A stretch of DNA of 64,000 bases from Leptospira bouyouniensis (GTDB taxonomy: Bacteria; Spirochaetota; Leptospiria; Leptospirales; Leptospiraceae): contig NZ_RQFT01000008.1 of NCBI RefSeq assembly GCF_004769525.1, forward strand, positions 186,001-250,000. Direction: 5' to 3'. A program made the translations under genes and the position numbers. Below, piece after piece: positions 9,218 to 18,281 of the stretch. The notes below the pieces were generated by a model. That model worked only from the letters and a program-made list of their open reading frames with translations, was not told the origin of the DNA and made no database searches. Within the stretch, counting starts at the first letter, position 1, and every line of letters starts with the position of its first letter.

Positions 9218-9814
9218 TTACTGGATAGATTGAAACCAATTCAAAAAAAGTTCCATCGCTTTTTTTCGGTGTGATACTTTGTTTTTTTCTTCCTCTGATA
9301 CTTCTGAAAATCTTTTCCCAAATTCTGGATAAAAGAATATAGGATCGTAACCAAATCCATATGGTCCAATCGTATCGTAATCTAACATGATTAGACCTTC
9401 AACTTTTCCCTCAAAAGAAACTTGGTGGATGGAATCGACAAAAGTCACCACACAACTGTAATGTGCCTGTCGATTAGGATTTTCTCCCAATTGATTCAGT
9501 AAATGTAATGCCCTTTCCTTATCTGAAAGACCGGGTCCTCCATACCTTGCTGAAAAGACTCCTGGCTCCCCACCTAACGCATCTACTGAGATACCAGAAT
9601 CATCTGCGAAAGATGGAATTCCAGTGAGTTGAAAGAGTTCTTTAGATTTGATGAAAGAATTCCCTACGAAAGTGGTTTCGGTTTCTTCAGGAGCGAATGG
9701 TATCCCTAGAGATTTTGGTGTGACTACTTCATACCCAAAGGGCGAAAGTAACATTTGCATTTCTTTTTTTTTGTGATCACTGCCTGATGCAAATGCTAAT
9801 GTTTTTTTTGTCAG
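9218..9814 (-). CDS. rdgB: XTP/dITP pyrophosphatase (Ham1/RdgB), probable CTG start
   Basis: RdgB removes non-canonical purine nucleotides (dITP, XTP, dHapTP) by hydrolysis to the monophosphate and PPi. Hallmarks are visible: SFADDSGISVDALGG with the catalytic acidic residues, GVFSARYGG, GPYGFGYDPIF and VSHRKKAM. The first ATG (9760) would remove the conserved N-terminal nucleotide-binding segment. Reading upstream in frame gives TLAFASGSDHKKKEMQ, equivalent to the usual LALATGNxHKxxE, back to a CTG at 9814. A GAGGAAG ribosome site lies 7 bases before this CTG, and no ATG, GTG or TTG is in frame there. With this start the length is 198 residues, the family norm. CTG overlaps the STAS stop as CTGA, which suggests coupling. 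Confidence 0.85.
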   Translation of the reverse strand: MTKKTLAFASGSDHKKKEMQMLLSPFGYEVVTPKSLGIPFAPEETETTFVGNSFIKSKELFQLTGIPSFADDSGISVDALGGEPGVFSARYGGPGLSDKERALHLLNQLGENPNRQAHYSCVVTFVDSIHQVSFEGKVEGLIMLDYDTIGPYGFGYDPIFFYPEFGKRFSEVSEEEKNKVSHRKKAMELFLNWFQSIQ

Positions 9815-10161
9815 TGGGAATCTTCCTCGTCTAGTTGGAATCCTTCCATTGCAGAAGAAAGATCAGGGAAAATTTCGAAAACTTTATCTAACATCGTGAT
9901 TTCAAACAATTGAATCAAATCTTCATCAACCACAATCACTTTAATGTCGCCATTCATCGGCTTTAACTTACGCTTAGTGGCAACAAAAATCCCCAAAGCA
10001 GTAGAACAAATATGATGCACTTTGGTTAGGTCTAAAATAATTTTTTTAACGGAACCTTGGGTGAGTTTTGATAGTTCTTTTTCAATTTCATCCGAATCCA
10101 CTTTTAAAATGGCACCCGAAAATTTGATAATCCTTATGTCATCCTTGACTTGAACATCCAT
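9811..10161 (-). CDS. STAS-domain anti-sigma factor antagonist
   Basis: This small cytosolic protein (116 residues from the ATG at 10161) has the SpoIIAA/STAS fold pattern of alternating strands and helices. The conserved serine that is phosphorylated in this family is in HHICSTALGIFV. Such proteins bind GHKL-type anti-sigma kinases when unphosphorylated and are reset by PP2C phosphatases. It overlaps the 3' end of comF by 23 bp and its stop overlaps the rdgB start. An in-frame ATG three codons earlier (10170) is an alternative start. Confidence 0.88.
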   Translation of the reverse strand: MDVQVKDDIRIIKFSGAILKVDSDEIEKELSKLTQGSVKKIILDLTKVHHICSTALGIFVATKRKLKPMNGDIKVIVVDEDLIQLFEITMLDKVFEIFPDLSSAMEGFQLDEEDSH

Positions 10162-10849
10162 TCGATTCAATCACCCCACTTAACATGAAAACTACGCATG
10201 TAACTTTCCTTGCACCTCTCAGTTTGTATAACCGAGCGATTTCGTTCAAGGAAGCCCCTGTCGTAAATATATCATCTACGAGTAGAACATGAAGTCCTTC
10301 TATGATTCTATCACTTTTTGTGAATCCAAATGCCTTTTTTGCATGAAAAAATCGATCTTCGAATCGTTTCTCCGACTGTTTGTCCTTTGAAATCTTACGA
10401 AGACTCGTATCTTCCCTTAATTTCTGAAGGTTTACAAGACGATTTCGCAAGTACCAGGCCGCGTGGTAGGGTCTGGGACCGGATTTTGCCTTGGACGGTA
10501 CGAGCACAAATAAACTCGGTGGATCCGGCCTCCAAAGTGTAAGGAGTTTTTTCCAACCGAAACTAAAATATCTGGCGATCTGTTTTTCATTTTGGAATTT
10601 TAAGGAAAGAAATAGTTCCTTCTTTGGGGAATCTCTAAGCACTAAGGAATAGGCTTCATCATAGAATATAAATCGATCCTTCGGTTTTGGAATCAGAAAA
10701 GGACCTTTCTTTTTCTCAGCCTGAAAGGTTTCCGATTTTGTACAAGTTTTACATAAACCCAATAGTTCAGAAAAAAAATCATTCCTACCACAGCGAATAC
10801 AATACTTAGGAAATAAAAAAGACAGAATCGAAAAAAAAACCCCTCTCAT
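10139..10849 (-). CDS. comF: ComF-family phosphoribosyltransferase-like protein
   Basis: The N-terminus has a zinc ribbon (CIRCGRN then CKTC, about residues 17-37). The C-terminus has the type I phosphoribosyltransferase PRPP-binding motif VLLVDDIFTTGAS. ComF/GntX proteins are linked to DNA uptake in competent bacteria, though their biochemical role is poorly known. The only ATG (10849) lies in the loop of the upstream gene's terminator hairpin and has no clear ribosome site. The first seven codons are the 3' arm and T-tract of that terminator, so the true start may be a non-ATG codon further in. The family assignment is firm; the start is not. Confidence 0.82.
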   Translation of the reverse strand: MRGVFFSILSFLFPKYCIRCGRNDFFSELLGLCKTCTKSETFQAEKKKGPFLIPKPKDRFIFYDEAYSLVLRDSPKKELFLSLKFQNEKQIARYFSFGWKKLLTLWRPDPPSLFVLVPSKAKSGPRPYHAAWYLRNRLVNLQKLREDTSLRKISKDKQSEKRFEDRFFHAKKAFGFTKSDRIIEGLHVLLVDDIFTTGASLNEIARLYKLRGARKVTCVVFMLSGVIESNGCSSQG

Positions 10850-10863
10850 AATGAAAGGGGTTT
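10837..10863 (-). terminator. Rho-independent terminator after the OmpL47-like gene
   Basis: On the reverse strand the arms AAACCCCT (10863-10856) and AGGGGTTT (10844-10837) form an 8-bp stem with an 11-base loop, followed directly by six more T residues. It ends the OmpL47-like transcript 36 bp after its stop codon. The loop also holds the comF ATG. Confidence 0.85.
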
Positions 10864-10898
10864 CTGAAGTAAGAATTGGTCTTACTTTTTTAAAACAT

Positions 10899-11981
10899 CT
10901 ACTTAGCGGGAGTAGAAGATTGTGGAGCTGGTGCCGCCTCTACTTTTGGTTCCTCTGTTGATTTTTGAATTGTAGAAGTAGGAGGAGTAAGGTCTACAGT
11001 GAGTTTCACTTCCACTACATCAGATTGGTTTCCAACATTATCAACTGCCATCGCTTTGATTACGTGATCACCTTGTGTTTCGATTGATATTGCTTCAACA
11101 TAAGGTTTGAATTCTTCTTCGTCAACTTTCACTAAGATTTTTTTCACACCTGATTCTTTATCAGTTGCGTTCACGTAGAAAACGTTACCTTTTCTTTGGA
11201 AATTTTTTCCATTGATATCAACGAGTGGATAAGAAGGAACGATTTCAATTGTAGGTTTTACATCGTCTACAGTGATGATCATAGATGACTCAGGGGAAGA
11301 ATTACCAGATCTATCAGTTGCAGAATATTTGATTACGTTTGCTCCACCGTTTTCCAATTTGATTGGATCAGTGTAACCTTTTGCTGCTTCTTGGTTGATG
11401 CTAAATTGAACTTTTTCAACACCTGTTTGGCGGTCTTCAGCAACAATCGTATATGTATTGTTTTTTGATGCGAAAGGAACTCCATCTAATACGAACAGTT
11501 GTTCTTGTGGAACAAGGCTCACTCTTGGAGCAGTGTTGTCTACATTCACAACTAGGATTTTAGGAGTTTCAGCGTTTCCAACTTTATCAACAGAACGATA
11601 GTATATCTCAGTGAGACCTTCTTCTGAAATTCGGATTGGTTGAGTGAATCTTCTGTATTCGCCGTTTTTTGGTTTCCATTCAATGAAATCAATTGTAGAA
11701 GAATCATCTTTTGCGTCTAAGGAAAAGGAAGTTTTACTAGTGATAAATAATGCAGCTGCATCTGAAGTAGAAGCACCTGCTTCTTTTTTGTCTCCCAAAA
11801 TGTCATTTACAGTTGTCTCAGCTTTATCGACACCGTCTTTGGCTTTTGTAGAGGTAGATTCCGTTTTTTGGATCGCCTTGTCTTTTGTGGAAGTAGTGGC
11901 TTTGGGGTCAGCAACCTGTGCTGTGATTTGGCCTGCGAAAAAAATTGTTAAGATGGCCAAAAGGTATTTGTGCGCCTGCAT
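10899..11981 (-). CDS. OmpL47-type repeat outer-membrane/surface protein
   Basis: The protein (360 residues) has a signal peptide (about 1-22), an Ala/Thr/Lys-rich linker (to about 70), then three repeats with the OmpL47-type pattern. Each repeat carries (V/T)D+xGN followed by VD(N/D/L)xxP: VDKVGNAE...VDNTAP, TDRSGNSS...VDDVKP and VDNVGNQS...VDLTPP. In Leptospira OmpL47 such repeats occur in surface proteins that bind host matrix. A Pro/Ala-rich tail ends the protein. A consensus -35 box and a dedicated strong terminator suggest a highly expressed single-gene unit. An AAGGAGA site lies 9 bases before the ATG. Confidence 0.85.
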   Translation of the reverse strand: MQAHKYLLAILTIFFAGQITAQVADPKATTSTKDKAIQKTESTSTKAKDGVDKAETTVNDILGDKKEAGASTSDAAALFITSKTSFSLDAKDDSSTIDFIEWKPKNGEYRRFTQPIRISEEGLTEIYYRSVDKVGNAETPKILVVNVDNTAPRVSLVPQEQLFVLDGVPFASKNNTYTIVAEDRQTGVEKVQFSINQEAAKGYTDPIKLENGGANVIKYSATDRSGNSSPESSMIITVDDVKPTIEIVPSYPLVDINGKNFQRKGNVFYVNATDKESGVKKILVKVDEEEFKPYVEAISIETQGDHVIKAMAVDNVGNQSDVVEVKLTVDLTPPTSTIQKSTEEPKVEAAPAPQSSTPAK

Positions 11982-12014
11982 TTGTATATGTCTCCTTTTT
12001 ACAGATAAAACATA

Positions 12015-12044
12015 TATATCCTCTTTCTAAGGAAATATTGTCAA
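12015..12044 (-). promoter_or_regulatory. Sigma-70-type promoter of the OmpL47-like gene
   Basis: On the reverse strand a perfect -35 TTGACA (12044-12039) is followed after 18 bases by GATATA (12020-12015), a partial -10. It lies 33 bases before the start codon. The -35 box touches the start of the divergent FlaA-like gene (12046). Confidence 0.6.
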
Positions 12045-12045
12045 C

Positions 12046-12687
12046 ATGATTGCTTTGAGAAACACAATAATCCTGATACTTTTTCTCTTTTGTCACATTG
12101 GATCACAAATCGTCGGTGAGACTGGCATTTGGAGGGAAATCCTCCTGGAAAATTTCGAACTTTCGAATTTTAATGCAGAGAATTTACGCACAAAACTAGA
12201 AAAAGGTACAAAACTTCCAGAAATCTCACTTTCAAACAATTTTACTGCTCCCATCCCAGGTTCAAAACAGGCACTCGTGCTTCGGATCCCAAAGGATGCG
12301 AATTTGCCATTTTCTTTATACTTTCCTAAGCCAATCGAAGTGAATGCATTCATCAAAGAAATTTCAATTCCCATCTATTCTTCACAATCAAGTGGGAACC
12401 TAACACTCATCATAGAAACTCAAGATGCCGATGTGAAACAACTCAATCTCACGTCACTTAACTTTCGTGGATGGAAAACGATCACGGTATCCATCTCAAA
12501 AAATTTTGACCAAAACGATCGAGTTTTTATGCAAAAAAGCTCTATTCGTATTTTAGGATTTTTTTATCTACCATATGAAAACAATGACCCGAACCAAGAG
12601 GTACTCATAGCCATCGATGATATAACTGCCATTGTGCGAGACAAATATAGACCTCTCCGAAACAAAGAAATCCTACTCGAAGACTGA
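12046..12687 (+). CDS. FlaA-like (flagellar sheath family) exported protein
   Basis: The protein (213 residues) has a signal peptide (about 1-24). Its core beta-sandwich pattern resembles spirochaete FlaA filament sheath proteins: W..ILLENFE near the mature N-terminus, PFSLYFPKPIEVNAFIKEI in the middle, and FRGWKTITVSISKN followed by SIRILGFFYLP. FlaA proteins cover the periplasmic flagellar core and affect its coiling. It is shorter than FlaA1 and not next to other flagellar genes here, so a paralogue with another role is possible. The assignment is from pattern resemblance only. Confidence 0.6.
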   Translation: MIALRNTIILILFLFCHIGSQIVGETGIWREILLENFELSNFNAENLRTKLEKGTKLPEISLSNNFTAPIPGSKQALVLRIPKDANLPFSLYFPKPIEVNAFIKEISIPIYSSQSSGNLTLIIETQDADVKQLNLTSLNFRGWKTITVSISKNFDQNDRVFMQKSSIRILGFFYLPYENNDPNQEVLIAIDDITAIVRDKYRPLRNKEILLED

Positions 12688-12775
12688 AGATTTAACACGT
12701 TTTCCTAAACTTTCCCATAAAATCCCACTGAAAAAACTCTTTTCTTCCCAACCTCATGCCCAAACCTGATCCTAA

Positions 12776-13231
12776 ATGGAAATGGAACTCTCCCTAGAAC
12801 AATACGAAACCCTTCTCAAATTAGTTTATATGGGAGATTGGGTCATTTCCACATTACAAGCCAAAGACAGATCAGAAGATGAACCAGATTCTGATTCCCG
12901 GTATGCAGATGTTGTCCGCCATGTTTTTTCCCAAGCGGAACATGCGGGTCTTGGCAATATTGTCCAGATTGACCAAAACAATGGAGAACCTTACCTCACA
13001 AGAGAGTTTGAAGAAGAAAGTGGTCTTGTTGATATCTTGGAAGATTATGAAGACGAAGTGTTTTGGCAAGCTCTCATAGAAAGGTTGGCTCACAGAGATT
13101 TTTTACGCCATTTCGGCGAAACAGCAATCTCCCAAATGGCTATCGAAGAAAGGATCGAAAAAGAAACTCCTTTCCATGACAGATGGGCTACCGAATTCCA
13201 TGAAAATGGGTTAGAAAATATCAAAACCTAA
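12776..13231 (+). CDS. Conserved hypothetical cytosolic protein
   Basis: This acidic soluble protein of 151 residues has predicted helices throughout (MELSLEQYETLLKLVYMGDWVI at the start, EVFWQALIERLAHRDFLRHFGE later). No signal, membrane helix or known catalytic motif is visible. The codon use looks genuine and there is no competing frame. Two in-frame ATGs lie at 12776 and 12782. I see no strong ribosome site for either. Confidence 0.65.
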   Translation: MEMELSLEQYETLLKLVYMGDWVISTLQAKDRSEDEPDSDSRYADVVRHVFSQAEHAGLGNIVQIDQNNGEPYLTREFEEESGLVDILEDYEDEVFWQALIERLAHRDFLRHFGETAISQMAIEERIEKETPFHDRWATEFHENGLENIKT

Positions 13232-13237
13232 CAAATA

Positions 13238-14764
13238 TTACTTAGATTTAGGCCATAGTAATCGATCTTCTCTTAATTTTTTCTTCGTCATTGCCTCGTC
13301 ATTTCTCATCCTAAGTGTATATTCAATTTGATCCTTTGTTTGCGCTGATAAAACTGTTGATTCTATCGGATCACCAGCATCACGTAACAAAAGTTGGATG
13401 GACTCAAATGTATCTTTATTTAAAAAATCTCCATTGTTTGGAATTTTAGGAATTTGGTAGAAGAGTTTTAACGCATCAGATTGTATTTTAGGATCTTGTT
13501 TCCACTGGCCATACTCCCAGAGGATTTTTGCTTTTTCAAAAATTCCATCTTTTGTTCGATAAAAATTAGGTGTGTTTTTAATCAGCGTATCTAGGATATC
13601 AATTCTTTTTTTCACATAGGCATCTTCGGCATCTAAAACATTCAGAATCTTTTTCTCTTGCAGAAGTTTTTTGTACTTCAATTCCACTTGGCGAAGGGTT
13701 TCGTAACGTAAAGTTTGTTTTTGCTCTGGTGTAGAATTCCTAAGATAATCTCTCACACGAAAGTATTGTTCTAATGCTTTGCCTTGAATGTAGTAAATAT
13801 TCTCGATTGTAAATAAAATTTCTGTACCAGTATTTGTTCCCAATTGTGCGGATAATGCAGCCATCATTTGGCGCAAAAAATCTTCTTTGTTTAAATTTTC
13901 CTGAAAGTAATCAATCGCAAAATAACTCATATCATTGCTGAAAGGATATGCTAACCTTTGCAGATTTTCATAATACAAGTCTCGAACAAATAAATTCAAA
14001 TCACCTTTGTTGGGATCATACCCCATAAATCTTGAAATAAACTCATCTAATTGTTTTTCTTTTTTTTGTTTTAGTGTACGATCTAAGTACTTTGTGCGAT
14101 CTTCTTTTGACATCGACAATGGAGACTTAGGTGGGAGATCACCTTCGTTTGAAATTTTCATCGTGATTGGTTGGGTGGATTCTTCTCCCTTCCTAAATTC
14201 TTCGATGATACGATTCCTTTCTTTATGTAGGTATAAATTATCCTCTGCTGAATCTAGATCTACCTTAAACGGATCGCGGATATTTTTTAAAGTAGGAAGG
14301 ACATCTTTTATAATGATATCTTCGAAATCTCTTTGCCTTTTGATATAGGATTCAGCAACTCCAGAATTTTCGTTGATTTGATCATAATCATTTCGAAATT
14401 GTTTTCGAAGTTCGGAGGTCCCTTCAAGATTTTTGACTAAATCTTCCCATTGGCTACCTTTGTACTTACCTTTGGAAAAACCATCTTTTCCTTCCCCTTC
14501 ACTTTCTTCTTTATCTTCACCAGATTCCTCATTCGGATCAGAAGAACCCGATTCACCTAGATTTTTTCCAAAACTCATTTCAAATGAAAGTTGTTTTTCA
14601 TCTTCCAATGCATAAATCCAAGCCGGACCACATAAGGTTTTTTGGTAGATCGAATCAGAATGATTAAAAGAATATATAATAAATGTTATGTGAGAGACAA
14701 CAGAAATATAGAATGCAATATAAAAACGATTCTCAAAGAAAACATTACGAATTCTTTTTAACAT
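13238..14764 (-). CDS. Large membrane-anchored hypothetical protein
   Basis: The protein (508 residues) has one transmembrane segment near the N-terminus (about 13-32). An acidic Ser/Gly/Glu linker (about 65-95) follows, then a long, mostly helical charged region. The phrases EQYFRVRDYLRNSTPEQKQTLRYETLRQVELKYKKL and later helices suggest repeats or an extended helical bundle. I do not recognise it. It begins 20 bp inside the end of lnt, so it is co-transcribed and probably envelope-related. Confidence 0.65.
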   Translation of the reverse strand: MLKRIRNVFFENRFYIAFYISVVSHITFIIYSFNHSDSIYQKTLCGPAWIYALEDEKQLSFEMSFGKNLGESGSSDPNEESGEDKEESEGEGKDGFSKGKYKGSQWEDLVKNLEGTSELRKQFRNDYDQINENSGVAESYIKRQRDFEDIIIKDVLPTLKNIRDPFKVDLDSAEDNLYLHKERNRIIEEFRKGEESTQPITMKISNEGDLPPKSPLSMSKEDRTKYLDRTLKQKKEKQLDEFISRFMGYDPNKGDLNLFVRDLYYENLQRLAYPFSNDMSYFAIDYFQENLNKEDFLRQMMAALSAQLGTNTGTEILFTIENIYYIQGKALEQYFRVRDYLRNSTPEQKQTLRYETLRQVELKYKKLLQEKKILNVLDAEDAYVKKRIDILDTLIKNTPNFYRTKDGIFEKAKILWEYGQWKQDPKIQSDALKLFYQIPKIPNNGDFLNKDTFESIQLLLRDAGDPIESTVLSAQTKDQIEYTLRMRNDEAMTKKKLREDRLLWPKSK

Positions 14765-16514
14765 AGATCAAAAACACAATTCCTACAATTCCCATATACA
14801 AGTATGAAAGTAAGTTTCCGTATAAACGATAAAAAGTCATCTCTCCGGGGATTACCGATACTTTTTTTCGAATTGTTGCAGTACTTTCGATGGGTGTGAA
14901 TTCATTGTCTATATTTCTACCTAAATGGTCAGTAAAAACGGATGTTCCAGAATTTGTAGATCGAACCATCCATTTCCTGAATTCTATTGAACGTAACCTA
15001 CCTAATGTATGGTGTTGGAAGGATTCAACAGAATTACCATACCACTTATCATTTGTTACATTCACAATAAAATCTGGGTCACCAATAAATTTACGAACAA
15101 ATTCAGATATGATCACTTCATAACAGATCAGGGGCAAAAAACTTCCGATCACCTTTTCTTCAATTCGGTTTCCTTTGTAATGGTCTCTAACGGAATTTGG
15201 ACTCATCACAAATGTGTCTTCCCAATGTAGGTCTTTCTGGTCTGCAGCTAAATTGGGAGTTTTTCTCACTTCATAATAAGGAATTAAATCTAATTTAGTA
15301 CCTGGTGCAAATTGTCCGGTTTGCCCAGAGAGTGCATACATCCATTCGAATGGCATGTACTCCCCAAATATTAATAAAAATACTTTCTGGTAACTATTCT
15401 TTCGTTCACCATTTGGATTCATCACAACAGATGAATTGTATGTACGAATATCATTTCGGATGATTCTTCCAGATAGTTTCTCCGCTGGAATATCAGCATC
15501 TAATTCATTAAAAAACAAATTCGTTCCGTGTCGTAAACTGATGATTGCCATCAGTGATTCAAATTGGTGCCAATAAATGCGAATGGCGCGAGTGACTTCC
15601 GAGTCATGAGTAGTAAAAAATGGAACTCCAGATTCTGGCAAAACAACTAAATCGGCAGGTTTGTCTTTTAATTCTTTTTCGACCATTCGATCGATACGAG
15701 TCATTAAATTTCGAATTTCTTCTGCAGGATTTCTACCATCTCGAAATTCCAAAGGAGCATTCGGCTGGATGATGAGAACATCTCGCTCCGCAATAGGTTT
15801 TACATTTTCCCATTTTTGAAAGAGATAATATCCATTCCCAAAAAAGACCACTAACACTAAGAAAAAAACCAAAACACCAACTAACACTCTTTTGGTAGTT
15901 TTTTTATGTCTTGGTAAATATTTTTGTAAAAGTTTTTGAATCTGTTTTGGTTTTCGCAAATAAAATAGAAAGTACGATACAAAAAACAAAAATGCGGATA
16001 ACCCATAAGCACTCGTATACTCGGCGTTTTGTGCAAGGATATGATTCTCTGCGACGACATTCCCAAAATACCAAGGGAATACTTGTGGAGTAAAAAATTC
16101 CGCAAAAAGAATCGCAAAAGAAGCAATGAGTGGAAAAAATCGTCTGACTCTCGTTGCTAAAAATGAGAATAGGAGAAGGTAAACAGGGAATTTGAAATTT
16201 AAGAGAATTGCAGAACCTATAAAAATGGGAACCGCCAAATACCATTCAAACCCACCAAAAACGGTTGTCATATAGTAGATCCAATGGAAGGAAACTAAAT
16301 AAAATATAATGGCAAAACCGAATCCATGATAAATGAGTTTTTTCCACTCACCTCGATTTGATTTTTCAATGATAAAGAGACCAAAAGGAGCAAACCAAAC
16401 AAAAAATGGTAGGTTAATTGGAGAAAAAGAAAGGAAAGAAAATACAGCCGTTAGCGTATAACAAAAAACGGATATGAACCCTTCGCGTGAAATTATAAAA
16501 CGAGCTAGTTTCAT
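14745..16514 (-). CDS. lnt: Apolipoprotein N-acyltransferase
   Basis: Lnt adds the third acyl chain to the N-terminal cysteine of lipoproteins in the inner membrane. The N-terminal half (to about residue 230) holds the expected transmembrane helices. The C-terminal half is a nitrilase-like domain with the triad visible: Glu in LPESGVPFF (about 295), Lys in SYQKVFLLIFGEY (about 377) and Cys in LICYEVI (about 464). The length of 589 is longer than the usual 510-540, with extra loop sequence between Lys and Cys. It follows the PIN/TRAM gene by 24 bp and overlaps the downstream anchored protein by 20 bp. Confidence 0.92.
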   Translation of the reverse strand: MKLARFIISREGFISVFCYTLTAVFSFLSFSPINLPFFVWFAPFGLFIIEKSNRGEWKKLIYHGFGFAIIFYLVSFHWIYYMTTVFGGFEWYLAVPIFIGSAILLNFKFPVYLLLFSFLATRVRRFFPLIASFAILFAEFFTPQVFPWYFGNVVAENHILAQNAEYTSAYGLSAFLFFVSYFLFYLRKPKQIQKLLQKYLPRHKKTTKRVLVGVLVFFLVLVVFFGNGYYLFQKWENVKPIAERDVLIIQPNAPLEFRDGRNPAEEIRNLMTRIDRMVEKELKDKPADLVVLPESGVPFFTTHDSEVTRAIRIYWHQFESLMAIISLRHGTNLFFNELDADIPAEKLSGRIIRNDIRTYNSSVVMNPNGERKNSYQKVFLLIFGEYMPFEWMYALSGQTGQFAPGTKLDLIPYYEVRKTPNLAADQKDLHWEDTFVMSPNSVRDHYKGNRIEEKVIGSFLPLICYEVIISEFVRKFIGDPDFIVNVTNDKWYGNSVESFQHHTLGRLRSIEFRKWMVRSTNSGTSVFTDHLGRNIDNEFTPIESTATIRKKVSVIPGEMTFYRLYGNLLSYLYMGIVGIVFLIYVKKNS

Positions 16515-16538
16515 ATCCGTTAGACTACAAAAATTAAA

Positions 16539-17576
16539 TTACGATTTGTTGTAGTTATTGTTACCGTTTTGTACTTTTGTAAATATCATCTTACCTGCTG
16601 CGGTTTGGATGATACTTGTGACAACCACTCGCACATCTTTTCCAACCAAATGGCCACCATTTTCGATCACAACCATTGTTCCATCTTCTAGATAACCAAT
16701 TCCTTGGTTTTCATCCTTTCCTTCTTTGATGACTGAAATTTGGAATTCTTCTCCAGGTAACACAACTGGTTTCAAAGCATTGGCAAGATTGTTTAGATTA
16801 AGAACACGAACACCTTGTAACTCTGCTACTTTGTTAAGATTGAAGTCGTTTGTTACAACGGCTCCCCCTGTATCGCGAGCGAGTTTAACAAGTTTTGCAT
16901 CCACTTCACGAGTATCAGAATAATCTGTATAAGTGATTTTAACTTCTATCGAACCCTTTCTTTGGAGTTTGTTCAACATCTCAAGTCCACGGCGTCCGCG
17001 AGCCCGTTTGATTGGATCAGAAGAGTCTGAAATCAATTGGATTTCACGTAAAACAAAGTTTGGAAGGATGAGTGGACCATCGAGGAAATGTGTATCAGCA
17101 ATGTCCAAAATCCTACCGTCGATCACCACTGATGTATCAAGAATTTTGTCTCGAATGTGCGAGTTTGTTCCCTCAAGTCCTGGGATCGAAAAAGCAGAAC
17201 CTGAAGCTCCACTGCCACCACCAAAGATAACAAGACCAGGTTTTTTGGAAAATACGACACCAGTTTTGATCCCTGTTAGGAAAAAGAGAATCGCAATAAA
17301 AATGGATACAGATTTATATCCATAATCATTGAGTAAGCTAACTGGGAAAGCGGCAATCGATAATCCTAAAAGAGCACCAATGCTTGCACACAATATAACA
17401 TCTGCTTTGATTTCTGGGAATAGTTTTCTCTCACCGAGAATTAATACCAAAGAGTAAAGCAATACAACGCCAGCAAAGACTCCCGCCAAAACGATGTTTT
17501 GCGATTCCGAATGTATAAAGAAAAACGATACCGAAGTGACGAGGAGCGTCCCAAAGGCTGAAAGTAAATGTTTCAT
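16539..17576 (-). CDS. PIN/TRAM-domain membrane protein (YacL-like)
   Basis: Four hydrophobic helices fill the first 110 residues. A Gly-rich stretch then leads into a PIN nuclease domain ([31 protein letters not shown], with the acidic metal-binding residues). The C-terminus is a TRAM RNA-binding beta-barrel ([28 protein letters not shown]). This is the architecture of YacL, often found beside CarD in bacteria, and CarD is indeed the gene upstream here (40 bp away). RNA cleavage is the expected activity but has little direct evidence in the family. Confidence 0.9.
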   Translation of the reverse strand: MKHLLSAFGTLLVTSVSFFFIHSESQNIVLAGVFAGVVLLYSLVLILGERKLFPEIKADVILCASIGALLGLSIAAFPVSLLNDYGYKSVSIFIAILFFLTGIKTGVVFSKKPGLVIFGGGSGASGSAFSIPGLEGTNSHIRDKILDTSVVIDGRILDIADTHFLDGPLILPNFVLREIQLISDSSDPIKRARGRRGLEMLNKLQRKGSIEVKITYTDYSDTREVDAKLVKLARDTGGAVVTNDFNLNKVAELQGVRVLNLNNLANALKPVVLPGEEFQISVIKEGKDENQGIGYLEDGTMVVIENGGHLVGKDVRVVVTSIIQTAAGKMIFTKVQNGNNNYNKS

Positions 17577-17616
17577 AACTCAATCCTTATAAAAGAGTTT
17601 GAGCAAAAACGGAAGT

Positions 17617-18198
17617 TTATTCTAAATCTAGATCATCATCCAATTCTTTTGGAGGTGGTGGTGGTGTTATGCCTTGCACTGAAGCTGCTAGTACATCAGA
17701 CACGATATTCCCAGCTTCTTCTTGGGGTACACCCTTGCTCAGCGCAATTTCCATCTTTACTAAATTATAGGCGCTCTCATAGAGCTTTCTCTCCATTATG
17801 GAGAGTTCTTTGCCATAGGCACGTCTGTAAAGATTACGGCAAACATCAGCCACTTCAAAAATAGAACCAGATTTGATCTTGTTCATATTGTTCTGGTAAC
17901 GGACTTTCCAGTCCTCTTCCGTGTCGACCTCATCCTTTTTTAGGAGAGTGAGAACTTTTTTGATCTCTTTTTTATCAATGATCGACCGGATACCCACATC
18001 AATTGCTCGATCCACAGGAATAGAGACCTTCATTTTGGAACCTTGAATTTCCAAACTGTAACAGTCCTTCTTCTTTCCCAGAATCAGTTTTTTAGCAACT
18101 TCTGTGACTTCACCTACTCCATGGATCGGGTATACAACGTAGTCCCCCACCTTGAATTTAGGCTCTTTAGTTTTTTCGTTTAGTTTTTTTGTAGCCAA
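17617..18198 (-). CDS. CarD-family transcriptional regulator
   Basis: The N-terminal CarD_CdnL_TRCF domain ([21 protein letters not shown]) binds the beta subunit of RNA polymerase. The helical C-terminal domain (about 90-170) contacts promoter DNA and stabilises open complexes. The tail has PPPPP and an acidic end. Length 193 is slightly above the usual 160-170 because of this tail. It probably leads the run CarD, PIN/TRAM protein, Lnt and the anchored protein on the reverse strand. Confidence 0.92.
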   Translation of the reverse strand: MATKKLNEKTKEPKFKVGDYVVYPIHGVGEVTEVAKKLILGKKKDCYSLEIQGSKMKVSIPVDRAIDVGIRSIIDKKEIKKVLTLLKKDEVDTEEDWKVRYQNNMNKIKSGSIFEVADVCRNLYRRAYGKELSIMERKLYESAYNLVKMEIALSKGVPQEEAGNIVSDVLAASVQGITPPPPPKELDDDLDLE

Positions 18199-18281
18199 GT
18201 AAGTATAATAACTTCCGTAAATACTCTTACCATGAGTATACCTGAAAAATGGCGAATGTCAAGGAAGTTGGCAAAAATAGT

